From: Breoghania sp.
GTDB lineage: Bacteria > Pseudomonadota > Alphaproteobacteria > Rhizobiales > Stappiaceae
DNA length: 64,000 nucleotides
Assembly (NCBI RefSeq): GCF_030066895.1
Contig: NZ_JASJAV010000001.1
Location: 1 to 64,000 of the forward strand
Direction of reading: 5' to 3'
Shown: positions 8,980-18,017 of the stretch, piece after piece
Layout: each line of letters opens with the position of its first letter
How positions within the stretch are numbered: position 1 is the first letter of the stretch
Notes under the pieces: model-generated
The model's input: the letters and a program-made list of their open reading frames with translations, nothing else
What the model was told of the DNA's origin: nothing
Databases searched by the model: none
Position numbers and translations under genes: made by a program

Positions 8980-9411
8980 TTACTTGCGCTTCACACTAGC
9001 GGCAGGCCCTTGCGCGAGGCTTGCTTCCCGCTGCGTCAGTGAGGAATCGATCACCAGCGCGAGTTGCCGCTTTTCCTCCACCGCGCGTTCGTCCTTCTCC
9101 ACCCGGCCGAGCTGGCGTTTCGTCACCTCCATCATTCGCTCCTGCCGCTGCAAGCCGGCTTCCACGCGTTGGCGCGTTTCCATCAGCTTGCTCTGTTCGG
9201 ATGCAATGGTTTTCAGGCGCCGCGACGCGTTTCGGATGAAACGGTCATGGAGCGCGAGCTCCCCGCCAGATAGCGAGACAAACACGCGCTCCTGACTGTC
9301 CATGAGCTGCTTGTTTTCCCAATCGAAGGAAACGAGCGTGCACTCGGAAAGCTGGTGCAATTGCCGCTGCAGCTTGAGAATGCGGTTGATATGGCGAAGA
9401 CGGTCGGACAT
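8980..9411 (-). CDS. FliJ-like coiled-coil flagellar protein
   Basis: Intact 143-residue coiled-coil protein (MSDRLRHINRILKLQRQLHQ, RQRVEAGLQRQERMMEVTK, RVEKDERAVEEKRQLALVI). Size, charge and helical heptads match FliJ-type export escort proteins, although similarity at sequence level is weak for this family. Ends TAA. Its ATG lies a few bases after the fliR stop and in the same reading frame as the end of fliR. Confidence 0.6.
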   Translation of the reverse strand: MSDRLRHINRILKLQRQLHQLSECTLVSFDWENKQLMDSQERVFVSLSGGELALHDRFIRNASRRLKTIASEQSKLMETRQRVEAGLQRQERMMEVTKRQLGRVEKDERAVEEKRQLALVIDSSLTQREASLAQGPAASVKRK

Positions 9412-9417
9412 CGCGCA

Positions 9418-10189
9418 CTACCCGTATTGAAGCCAGTTGAAATAGCCGTCGAGAAAGATCCGCATGAAGTCGGAGATGACGACGAAGAGGAAGTAGAGCA
9501 CGCCGATGATGATCAGTGGCATGGAGATGAAGTAGACCGGGATCTGGAGCGTCAGACGGTTGGTGATGCCAATCGTGAATTTCACCGCGATGGAATAGAC
9601 GATGAAAGGCGACCCGATGCGCAGCGCCAGCCAGAAGGCGGAGGCAGGCTGCCTGGTGAATTGTTCCAGCCCCCTCGCTCGGCTGCATGGCGATGCTCGG
9701 CGGCAGCCGGACGTAGGATTGCGCCAGCCCCCGAAACACTTCCTGGTGCTGATCGGTGATGAAGATCACCGCCGTCGCCGTGACGGTGAGAAGGGTCGCA
9801 AGCGGTGTCAGAGCTTCGTCGCTCGCCATGGGAACGCCGGAAACGTTGTTCATCCCCATCGCCATCGACATCAGCGTGCCGATCGTCTCCAGCGCTGCGA
9901 TGAACGCGCGCGCCATCAGGCCGATCAAAAGGCCGATATAGAGTTCGCCGAGGATCAGCCGCGCGGTGGTCACCAGATTCATATCCGGCATCGCCTTGAG
10001 CATGACCGGCAGCAGCATCGGCGCCATGGCGAAGGTGGAGGCGACCGCCATCAGAAGCCGGATGCGCATGTCGACGCGGTTGCTGGAAAAACCGGGGATG
10101 TCCATCATGCACGCCCCGATCCTGCAAAAGAGCAGGAAGGTGGCCATGACGGTCTTCGGCCCGATTGCCGCGACCAGGAGCTCGCTCAC
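9418..10189 (-). pseudogene. fliR: Flagellar export protein FliR, +1 frameshift
   Basis: Inner-membrane export gate subunit. Starts MSELLVAAIGPKTVMATFLLF and reads well through membrane segments to SYVRLPPSIAMQPSEG. A run of five G (plus strand C5 at 9670-9674) is one base too long. Correcting to four gives QFTRQPASAFWLALRIGSP, VKFTIGITNRLTLQIPVYF and the C-terminus FLDGYFNWLQYG before TAG 9418-9420. The repaired length is about 256 residues, normal for FliR. The ATG overlaps the flhA TGA. Confidence 0.9.
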
Positions 10190-12276
10190 GACACGTTGCC
10201 AATCGACGTGACTTCGACGCCGCGCGCGATTTCCAGATGCGAGAGCACCGGGAGGGTCGGGAACATCCGTTCCACGATCATCCGCACATAGGGCCGCGCC
10301 TCGGATGCGGCCACGACGACGAACTTGTTGCCCGCATCCATCTGCGTGCGCACGGCCTTGGTCAGTTCCGCGCCAAACTGCTCGACAAGCTGCGGATCAA
10401 TGTCGAACTCGGTGACCTCGCCCTTGTTGTCGCGCTTCAGGTTCTGGTGGAAGGCCAGATCCCAGCGGTTGCCGAGCCGCATGATCTTCAACGGTTCACC
10501 GGCCGCCAGATCGCCGCAGATCTGCTGGGCGATGCGCAGGCGGACATGTTCCACCACCTGCTCGGAGCGGCGCACATCGGGCACGATCTCCGCCACCGCT
10601 TCCAGGATCAGATGCAGGTTGCGGATGGAGACGCGCTCCGCCAGCAGCAGCTTGAGCACCGCCTGAAGCCCGGAATAGGAGGTGTGGGAGGGGCAGATAT
10701 CCTCGATCAGCCGCTTGTATTCCGGATCGAGACGGTCGAGCAGTTTGCGCATTTCCTTGTAGGAGAGAAGCTACGGTAGGTTGTTGCGCACCACTTCGCT
10801 CAGATGCGTGAGGATCACGGTGTCGTTTTCCGCCGGCGTATGGCCGCTGCGCTTGGCCTCTTCCGCATAGGCCGACGGCACCCAGAAGGCCTTCATGCCG
10901 AAAGCCGGTTCGCGGGTCTCGTCGCCCGGAACAGTCAGCTTGCCGTTCTCGCCGGTGATCACCAGCAATTCGCCCACCCGCAACTTGTTCTGGGCAACCA
11001 CCGTGCCGTGGATCTTGATCTGGTAGCTCTTGGGCTCGAGCGTCATGCTGTCGGTCACCCGGATATCGAGCACGACGAAGCCGAACTGCTCGGCGAATTT
11101 CCGTCGCATGCGCCCGACGCGGTTCGCGAGTTCGCCGTGATTGGCTAGAAGCTGCACCGCGACCTGCTTGCCGAGACACAGCTAGATCTCGACCGACTTC
11201 AGCAACTCCTTCACCGAATCCCGGCTTTCCGCCTTCTTCTTGATCTCCGCCGCCTTCGCCGCCTGCTCTTCCTGCGTTTTCTTCTCCGCCAGGCGCTTGG
11301 GCACCGTATAGGCGACAAACGCCATCAGAGATCCGAGCAGCGCAAAGGGAATGACCGGAAGCCCCGGCACGATCGCCAGGATCCCCATCAAAACGGAGGC
11401 CACGAACAGCGCGCGGGGGTAAAGGCCGAGCTGACCGAGAACCGCGCTTTCCGCCCTGCCCCGCGTTCCGCCCTTGGAAACGAGAAGATCGGCCACAAGA
11501 GAGACGATCAAAGCCGGGATCTGCGAAACCAGACCGTCGCCGACCGACAACTTGGTGAAGACGTCGGCGGCCTAGGACACATCCATGTCGTAACGCGTCA
11601 CGCCGATGACGATGCCGCCAAGGATATTGACGGTGGTGATGATCAGACCGGCAATCGCATCGCCGCGCACGAACTTGGAGGCACCGTCCATGGCGCCGAA
11701 GAAAGAGCCTTCCTCTTCCAGTTCATACCGGCGGCGCTTCGCCTCCTTCTCGTTGATGAGGCCCGCGTTCAGATCGGCATCGATAGCCATCTGCTTGCCG
11801 GGGATCGCATCGAGGGTGAAGCGCGCGCCCACTTCCGCGATACGCGTTGCGCCCTTGGTGATGACGAGGAAGTTTACGATCACCAGGATTACAAAGACGA
11901 TCAGATCGATGACGAAATCGCCGCTCATGACGAATTTCGAAAAGCCGTTGATGATGTACCCGGCCGCGGTCGTTCCCTCAAAGCCATGCGCCAGGATCAC
12001 GCGCGTCGTCGCGATGTTGAGCGACAAGCGCAGCATCGTGACGAGCAGCAGGATCGTGGGAGAGGAGGAGAAATCGAGCGGCTTCTAGATCCACAGCGCG
12101 ACCATCAGAATGAGCGTGGAAAACGCGATGAACAGCGCAAGCCCCACATCGATCAGGAACGAGGGAACCGGCAGGAACAGGATCGTCAGAACGATGATGA
12201 TACCGATGGCAAAACCGATATCTCGACGGCTTTCCTTGATGATTTCGGTGGGGACGGTGGCCCCTATCACGGACAT
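10186..12276 (-). pseudogene. flhA: Flagellar export protein FlhA with four in-frame TAG codons
   Basis: Major export gate protein with an N-terminal membrane half and a cytoplasmic C-terminal half. The frame runs 697 codons from [15 protein letters not shown] to [17 protein letters not shown], the family length, with no frameshift. It contains four TAG codons: 12085-12087 ([12 protein letters not shown], where the family has Gln), 11572-11574 ([17 protein letters not shown]), 11182-11184 (KSVEI-*-LCLGKQ) and 10771-10773 (RNNLP-*-LLSYKEM, usually Gln). Other oddities: SLVAD in place of the usual SLAAG, and SSSPT for SSFPT. In the fliQ-flhA-fliR block. Confidence 0.92.
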
Positions 12277-12384
12277 GCCATCTCCTCTTGAGCGCTTTTC
12301 GTTGAAACGACTATTGCCAGCTCAAGCTTGCGCGAAGGTGGCGTGGGGGGGGCGAGGTGCCGAGGGGGGCTAAGGCACATGCAG

Positions 12385-12426
12385 CCATCCTTCGATACGG
12401 CGCGCTGCGCTTCCTCAGGATGACGT
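12385..12426. repeat. Palindromic repeat family C, half unit
   Basis: CATCCTTCGA...TCCTCAGGATGACG. The same half unit, in either orientation, is found at 12724-12768, 53284-53327 and 53368-53413. Ends CATCCTTCGA and TCCTCAGGATG frame each copy. Confidence 0.7.
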
Positions 12427-12523
12427 TGTGTGTGTTGGGGAATTGAGCGCGACCGCCTGGAGAGGGCGTGCGTCCGGAAGCGTCTCAATGGACGGAGCGC
12501 AACGGGCACGTTTTGCCCCTGAC

Positions 12524-12630
12524 TGTCATCCCCGCGCAGGCGGGGACCCAGTACCCCCCCAGAATCCGGTTATCGAGCAAGAACCACGCACGCCTCTGGA
12601 ATGCTGGATCCCCGCCTGCGCGGGGATGAC
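12524..12630. repeat. Palindromic repeat family A, full inverted pair
   Basis: Two inverted arms: GTCATCCCCGCGCAGGCGG on the left and its near-exact reverse complement CCGCCTGCGCGGGGATGAC on the right, separated by about 60 bases including ATGCTGGAT. Full or half copies recur at 25592, 55864 and 57484. Confidence 0.8.
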
Positions 12631-12723
12631 AATAGTGCGTGTGGGGTTTGCCTCGACATACTCAGACATCGGCATGTCCCGGCACCAAACGCCGAGATCG
12701 GCTCCGCGTTTCATCCCTCACGA

Positions 12724-12768
12724 CGTCATCCTGAGGAGCCGTCATCAGACGGCGTCTCGAAGGATGGG
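12724..12768. repeat. Palindromic repeat family C, half unit (inverted)
   Basis: GTCATCCTGAGGAGCCGTC then GTCTCGAAGGATGGG, the reverse orientation of the copy at 12385-12426, so the two bracket the family A pair. Confidence 0.7.
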
Positions 12769-12797
12769 TCGCTTGTTCCGCCCCGCCAATCCCCCGC

Positions 12798-13066
12798 CTA
12801 GAACCCGCTTTCGATGTGCGAGTAGGCCAGCGCGGTAAAGCCGTAGATCTGGCCGCCGATGAAGGGACCGGCGATCACGATCATCACCAGGATGGCGACG
12901 ATCTTCGGGATGAAGGTCAGCGTGACCTCCTGCACCTGGGTCAGGGCCTGCATCAGCGCGATCGTCACGCCGACGACCATTGCCGGTACGATCGCCGGGG
13001 CGCGGCCCCGACGATGATCGTCCAGATCGCGCTGCGCACGAGATCGAATGCATCTGCCTCGTTCAT
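12798..13066 (-). pseudogene. fliQ: Flagellar export protein FliQ, 2-base insertion
   Basis: Small export gate subunit with two membrane helices. It begins MNEADAFDLVRSAIWTIIVG. At plus 12997-13000 a four-base run is two bases longer than the frame allows; with two bases it reads GAAPAIVPAMVVGVTIAL and continues QALTQVQEVTLTFIPKIVA to FTALAYSHIESGF and TAG 12798-12800. That is 89 codons, the family size, and the C-terminal I-E-x-G-F is typical, so the TAG is a true terminator. The ATG overlaps the flgD stop region. Confidence 0.9.
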
Positions 13067-13391
13067 CAGGAGAATCGCCACCCCCGCGCCGAGCAGGATG
13101 CCCGAACCGTCTTCCAGGCCCAGCACGGTGCCGTCGCTGTAGACCGATGACGCCGGTCGTGCCGTCCGCAGCGGTCGCCGTACGGCCGATCAGGTCGCCG
13201 GTCTGCGAGAACGTCGCAAGCTGGGAGAGCTGCTCGGTGGAATCCATCGGATCGGTCGGATCCTGATTTTTCATCTGCTCGATCATCAGCGTCAGGAACG
13301 CATCGTAATCCAGCGTCAGATCTTCCAGCGAGGACGACGTGCTCGTCGAGGTCGTCGTCGTGGTCGAATAATCCGTGGATGTGGTGATCAT
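13066..13391 (-). pseudogene. flgD: Flagellar hook-assembly protein FlgD, two frameshifts
   Basis: Hook cap protein, secreted. The N-terminus is Ser/Thr-rich (MITTSTDYSTTTTTSTSTSS) and followed by the FlgD signature DAFLTLMIEQMKNQDPTDPM and QLSQLATFSQ. A one-base insertion near 13139 shifts the frame; the next frame reads YSDGTVLGLEDGSGILLG. A G-run that is one base too long (plus 13081-13085) hides the stop. Correcting both gives a TGA at 13066-13068 that overlaps the fliQ ATG. The repaired size is about 108 residues, shorter than enterobacterial FlgD, as in rhizobia. Confidence 0.85.
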
Positions 13392-13404
13392 TTTCGCTGC
13401 TCCT

Positions 13405-13827
13405 CTATGCCGTGCGGACGGCCGAGCCGTCGGACTTTTTTCCCATGATCACCTCCTCGATCCCGTAGAGACCGCGAATGATCTTCATCGTATCGAAATA
13501 GCGTTCCGCTTCCAGCATCAGCCCCACCTAATCGAACCCTTCCAAGCTCTCCAGGTTGGAGAAAGCCTTCTGAGCCGCCGAAATCAGCGATTTCGCCAGA
13601 TCGCGGGCAGTTTCCACCGTCGCGGGATCCATCAGCATGGTCTGGAACACGAAGTAGATCTGGCGCAGCGGCGTATGGGTCTCATGCGGCTGGATCACAT
13701 GCCCCTCCAGCAGGAACACCGCATCGCTCATCAGTTCGACCGTGGTCTTGCGGTTGAACCGCAACACGGCTCCGTTGACGAACAGCCGTTCGCCCGTCTT
13801 CAAAACGAGGTTGATGGATTTCGTCAT
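13405..13827 (-). pseudogene. flbT: Flagellin synthesis repressor FlbT, in-frame TAG
   Basis: Post-transcriptional regulator that acts on flagellin mRNA in alphaproteobacteria. Starts MTKSINLVLKTGERLFVNGA. A TAG at 13528-13530 (NLESLEGFD-*-VGLMLEAERY) interrupts. The same frame then continues through the conserved C-terminus (YFDTMKIIRGLYGIEEVIMG) to a second TAG at 13405-13407. That second TAG is followed by a good ribosome-binding site for flgD, so it is the real end. This gene therefore contains TAG both internally and as terminator. Length about 140. Confidence 0.9.
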
Positions 13828-14171
13828 GCCAGCCCGTCCCGGATCGTCGCGTTGATTTGAATAAGTTCGTCGAAATTGTCCGAGCGCTCGTTGAGGATGG
13901 ACTCCAGCTCCTTCATCACCCAGAGCCCGATCGAGATCAGATCGGTGCGAAGCGATACGGGCAGCTCGTTCTTGTCGCTTTCCAGGTCGTCGATGAAATA
14001 GGCCCAGACACGGCGGGTGTTGTACAAGGCTTCGATAGCCTCCTTCGATCGCCGACCCTTTTCCTTCACTGATGTGAGCTGCTCGACGATCATTCCCATT
14101 GCCTGCCTCTCGTTTCCGCGCGTATCCGCGCAGAATTCATCGAGCGTTTCGGCATACGAGAAGTTGTACAT
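13824..14171 (-). CDS. flaF: Flagellar biosynthesis regulator FlaF
   Basis: Intact 115-residue partner of FlbT needed for flagellin secretion or regulation in alphaproteobacteria. Start set at MYNFSYAETLDEFCAD rather than 13 codons upstream, because homologous proteins begin near this motif. Conserved parts: NERQAMGMIVEQLTSVKEKG and VWAYFIDDLESDKNELP. The TGA overlaps the flbT ATG. Confidence 0.9.
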   Translation of the reverse strand: MYNFSYAETLDEFCADTRGNERQAMGMIVEQLTSVKEKGRRSKEAIEALYNTRRVWAYFIDDLESDKNELPVSLRTDLISIGLWVMKELESILNERSDNFDELIQINATIRDGLA

Positions 14172-14235
14172 AGACGCATCTTTACCTGTGGGCGCCGCCC
14201 CCGGTCGCAAAACCGGGATCGGCCCCTTCGAAAAC

Positions 14236-15285
14236 TCAGAGGTAGTTGATCAGGCTGAGTTCGGAGAGCCGAGCCGTGACCGTGTAGGTCGTTTCCATCT
14301 GGGTAACTGCAGTTTCTAGAAGAACCGCGGTTTCGGTGGTGTCGACATTCTCCAGTTCAACGATGCGCTCGTTCAGAATGTCGGTCTGGATGGCCAGCCG
14401 TTCGCTGGCATTGGAGACGCGTTCCTGAGCAGTTCCGAGATCCACCACGATGTCGGTAATCCCGGCGATCGCTTCGCCCAGAAGTGAGATCTCCTTCTCG
14501 ATGATCGCACTGTAGGCGCCCTCGCTGAGGCCCTCCGTCCCCAGATCCGCGACCATGGTAAAGGCCTCGGCAAGCTGCCGGAACGCCTCCTCATTGGCGC
14601 TGACGGAAGTCTCCGCCAGTTCGCTGGTGGAAATCCGGCTGCGGATGCTCTGGTCCGAGGCGCTCGACCAGTCCGTGCCCCAGGCCGGATCGTCGAACAA
14701 CGCCGCGAAATCGGTATCGAGGAAGTTTTCCATTTCCGTGGCGCTGATGCTCGCAGCCGCCGCGTCATTCTGTGCAAAGCCGAAATAGTTTAGGAAGGCC
14801 GTGTCGACCGCCGTCTGGTTCGATCCCTCAGGCGTCCCGTAATACTCGACGATCGGGCTCACGTCGGTGTTGAGACCGGCAAAGATGTAGCTGCCGTTCA
14901 ACTGGGTGTTGAGCCGCGAAACCAGCAGATCGAGCCCGGCCTCGTCTTCGCTCTGCGCGACCGCCGCGCTGCCGGAACTGTCGGAGACGCCGACGAGCGT
15001 GGACAGGAAATCCTCCGCCGTAGACACAAGATCGGCGAGCGCGGCCTGGCTGACGTCGAGACGGTAGGCGACCAGGGCATTGGTGTCCATGATCGCGTTG
15101 AGACGATTGTATTCGGAACGAAGCATCACCGCCTCGCCCGTGCCGCTTCCCAGATCGAGCCCCACATCCGCCTTGCGACCCGTCGAAAGCTCTGTCTGCA
15201 GCTTTGCCAGATTGCTCGCCTGCTGCATCAACACGCTTCGCGAGGAATTCGACAGGGAATAGGAAGAAACAAAGGTCGTTTTCAT
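14236..15285 (-). CDS. flgL: Flagellar hook-associated protein FlgL (HAP3)
   Basis: Intact 349-residue junction protein between hook and filament. The N-terminal flagellin-like helix MKTTFVSSYSLSNSSRS and LMQQASNLAKLQTELSTGR, and the C-terminal VSNASERLAIQTDILNERI are the hallmark coiled-coil ends. The middle is variable and acidic. Ends TGA, with flgK immediately upstream. Confidence 0.9.
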   Translation of the reverse strand: MKTTFVSSYSLSNSSRSVLMQQASNLAKLQTELSTGRKADVGLDLGSGTGEAVMLRSEYNRLNAIMDTNALVAYRLDVSQAALADLVSTAEDFLSTLVGVSDSSGSAAVAQSEDEAGLDLLVSRLNTQLNGSYIFAGLNTDVSPIVEYYGTPEGSNQTAVDTAFLNYFGFAQNDAAAASISATEMENFLDTDFAALFDDPAWGTDWSSASDQSIRSRISTSELAETSVSANEEAFRQLAEAFTMVADLGTEGLSEGAYSAIIEKEISLLGEAIAGITDIVVDLGTAQERVSNASERLAIQTDILNERIVELENVDTTETAVLLETAVTQMETTYTVTARLSELSLINYL

Positions 15286-15293
15286 CGCGACTA

Positions 15294-15890
15294 CTACCTT
15301 ATGGTTGAGAACAGGTCGTCGAACATTTCGTCGACCGTCGCTATCATTTTGACCGCGGCGGAGTAGCCACGCTCGATATCGAGAAGAAGCATCATTTCCT
15401 CATCGATATTCACGCCGGTTGCATTGGATAGGGATTCCGCCGTGCGCTCAACGATGACGGTTTGGACCTCCAGATCCGCATCCGACGACTTGCGCGCTGC
15501 TTCCAGCCAACTCACCGAGGAGGAGGCGAAGTCCGCCAGCGTATCGGTCGCATCCAGCTCCACGCCCGCATCGAACACCCGCGCCTCATCGAAGCCGTCG
15601 AGGTATTCCTGCAGGCGGTCCTAATAGGCCGCCAGATCATCCGTGTTGTAATCGTAGTCCGTGCCCGCCATGCCGCCGTCGCGCAGCAGATCGATATCGC
15701 CGCCCTGATCGGGATCGACCGCAGTTTTGATCTCGATGTCGCCGGCAAGATCGGTGACAAGCGTCGATGTGGTGGGAACCGCAGGACCACCAGAATAGGT
15801 GAACAGACTCGTCTGATCGGGCCCGCCGCCCCCGATCTGATCGCTTTCGGCAAAGGCCTCGATGAGCCCCCGCGCGATGGCATGCAGCTC
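15294..15890 (-). pseudogene. flgK: Flagellar hook-associated protein FlgK, C-terminal remnant with in-frame TAG
   Basis: Only about the last 200 residues of HAP1 remain: AIARGLIEAFAESDQ, a variable part, a TAG at 15621-15623 (DDLAAY-*-DRLQEYLDG), and the conserved C-terminal helix IERGYSAAVKMIATVDEMF ending TGA. The N-terminal part, roughly 250-300 residues in relatives, is missing. The sequence joins in frame to the lytic transglycosylase at about 15890. With it, flgE, which normally sits between these genes in rhizobia, is gone. Confidence 0.82.
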
Positions 15891-16253
15891 CAGCATTTGC
15901 GCGACGGAGGAAAACTCCTTGCCGTGGTAATGGTGGTTGATCTGCATGCAGCCGAGATCGATCAGCGTCTTGCCGCTTTTTCGGGCGTTGTGGAACATCG
16001 CCTCCGCCTCGCGCGCCGAGGTCGCAAAGCGCGCCTTGCCCTCGATATTGAGCGCATAGGGCTGAAGGGAATCCTTGCGGCCCGTCTCCGTCAGACCGAC
16101 CGAATAGAGCACGCCGAGGGGAACGCCATAGCGGCGGAAGCGGCGACCATCTCGCGTTCGCAGATGTTCATCGCGGCCCCCCCCAGTCGCAATCGGGATC
16201 AGGAAACTAGAGATAGAGAGAGCGACGGTCGCGCGAAGGCTCATCCGTGCCAT
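15891..16253 (-). pseudogene. Flagellar lytic transglycosylase, 3' truncated and frameshifted
   Basis: SLT-type enzyme that opens peptidoglycan for rod passage. Begins MARMSLRATVALSISSFLIP (signal peptide). Two compensating insertions (G8 at plus 16177-16184 and a two-base gain near 16130) scramble about 14 residues where NICEREMV is expected. Then good family text follows: YGVPLGVLYSVGLTETGRK with the catalytic Glu, and LIDLGCMQINHHYHGKEF. After SSVAQML it runs straight into FlgK, so the last third is lost. The start overlaps the end of motD by about 47 bases. Confidence 0.75.
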
Positions 16254-17437
16254 GCGCACTCTTATCCGTCAGGTGATCGCCGTGACCGGCACTGCCGCCC
16301 TCACCTGCCCCCGATCCACCGTCGCCATTGCCGTTGGTAGTCGCACCGCCGGGCTGACCTTCGCCACGCCCGCCGTTCTGCCAGGACATCTGACCGGCAT
16401 TCTGCGCATTGGACGCGGCCGTGACCTGGAAGGGCGAGCGATCGTCGCCCATAGCCTGAATGGTGACGTTATCGGCCTTGCATCCGGCGGCCTGCAGCAT
16501 CCTGTCGAGCATGTGCTTGCCTTTCTGCAGCATCTCGACCGTCTGCTGATTGGCGGAGCGGACATCGACCTGCAACATGTCGTCGACCATCCGCATGGTG
16601 ACGCGTACGGTGCCGAGTTCTTCCGGCTGAAGCTTGATCTCCAGGATCTTGACCATCGGGCCTGAGGTCTGCGTGCCCGCCATCGTGCTCTCGAGCAGAT
16701 TGGCAGCCGCACCCGTCTGCGTCCCCGGCATGATGCCGAGCGGCTTCGTCACGGCTTCGCCCACCTGCTGGATCGGCGGAATGCGCATGGAGGGCGCGAA
16801 ATGGGTTTCCTGGCGCACGACGTCGATCGACTCCGCCGAAATGCGTGAGGACGATCCGGACGACGTCTCCATCGACTTCGCGTTGAGATCCACCGCTTCC
16901 GCCTTCACGCAGAACCGCGAGAAAAGCGTATCCAGTTCGCCATCCGAGGACATCTCGCCGTCAACGCCAGCCTGAGCGTTGGCGTCATTCTGGCCCTGTC
17001 CTTGAGAAGAGGCGCGCGAGGCGCCCGCCTCACCGGCCGTGGCCGTCTTGCCCTGAACGGCGAAGGAAAGCCTGGTCGCGAGATCGACGACGGTGGACAT
17101 GGCCTGTGTCGCCGTGGTCGCCCACTGCCCCTTGGCCAAAGGTTCCGCTCCATCCTGAGATGAGGCGTCACCGTCTTCACCAATATCCGTGCCCGCATCT
17201 GCCCCGGCTTCCGAGGTTGCGGTCTTGCCGTCTTCCCCCTCGCCCTTCGTGCCCAACAGCGGGGCGAGAACGGAGGTCGACGGCATCTGACTGCTTTCCT
17301 CGCTCGACGCCGTTTCACCGCCAGCCGTTTGCGCGGCTCCCTTTCCGGCCCCGCCGTTCGATAACAGCCGTATAATCGCCGTGAAAGCGCCGTCGCCCCC
17401 TTTCTGCGCGTTCGACGCCCCCTTGGAGGTCGCGTCC
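16207..17437 (-). pseudogene. fliK: Flagellar hook-length control protein, MotD/FliK type (N-terminus fused to MotC)
   Basis: Low-complexity Ala/Gly/Ser-rich protein with the conserved C-terminal hook-length domain: KILEIKLQPEELGTVRVTM then LQVDVRSANQQTVEMLQKG. In rhizobia this protein is called MotD and is a FliK equivalent. The frame is open but has no start of its own. Upstream it merges at about 17437 into the middle of motC, so the true N-terminus seems deleted. Ends TAG 16207-16209 after a Gly-rich tail. Confidence 0.75.
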
Positions 17438-18017
17438 GCTTCCACCAGCGTGCCCGGCATCAAAAGGCGCGCGATATCGAGCATCTTGACGGCTTCGACC
17501 GGATCCTCGTGAACGAGCAGCGCCGCACGCACCAGCGCGACCTAACCGCCGAGCCCGTGTTCCATCGTCAGCGGATCGAAATCCTGGAAGGCATTGCGCG
17601 CCTCTTCCGCCCGCCCCTCGATATAGGCAAGCGAACCGCGCATCAGGCGCTCATCCACCGCCGGTTTCGAATCGTAGCTCAGGAGCTTGCGCATCACCGC
17701 CGGATGACCGCCGCTCAACAGATAGGCGACTGCGGCGCGTGCATTGCGGGGAGATCCTGCCAAACCTCAGGAGCGGCATTCTCGAACACGGCCTGCATCA
17801 ATTTCAGCAACACGCGCTGCGCGGCCTGCGCCTAGCTGTTGCCGTACGCCATCTGCCCCTGCAGCGATTGCAGCGTGCGCACCATCTCGAAGGGTTCCGG
17901 CGTTTCCTTTGCCGTGACGACGGCGCAATAACCAAGTGCGACCACCAGCCAGAAGCCGATCAGCATCGCCAGCGGGACGCGCATCCTTCGGGCAAAAGGG
18001 AGATATGCGGAGATCAT
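17438..18017 (-). pseudogene. motC: Chemotaxis/motility protein MotC, 5' half only, two TAGs and a frameshift
   Basis: Periplasmic partner of MotB in rhizobia. Begins MISAYLPFARRMRVPLAMLI (signal or anchor). Lesions: TAG 17832-17834 (QMAYGNS-*-AQAAQRVLL), a two-base gain near 17750-17755 (GATCTCCCC where GATCCCC gives WQDPRNARAAVAYLL), and TAG 17542-17544 (EHGLGG-*-VALVRAALL). Text ends at LDIARLLMPGTLVE, near residue 200 of an expected 400 or more, where it fuses to MotD. The ATG overlaps the motB TGA (ATGA). Confidence 0.8.

Larger units (their letters stand above)
12277..12797. other. Repeat-filled intergenic region between fliQ and flhA
   Basis: 520 bases with no gene. It holds three repeat units (listed separately) of two palindromic families that recur elsewhere in the window. 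Short open frames here are repeat translation only. An insert of this kind inside the flagellar cluster may separate flhA transcription from fliQ. Confidence 0.6.

Noticed and set aside
12385-12768. CRISPR array
   Set aside because: The repeats are palindromic gap elements in inverted pairs without regular spacing or spacers.
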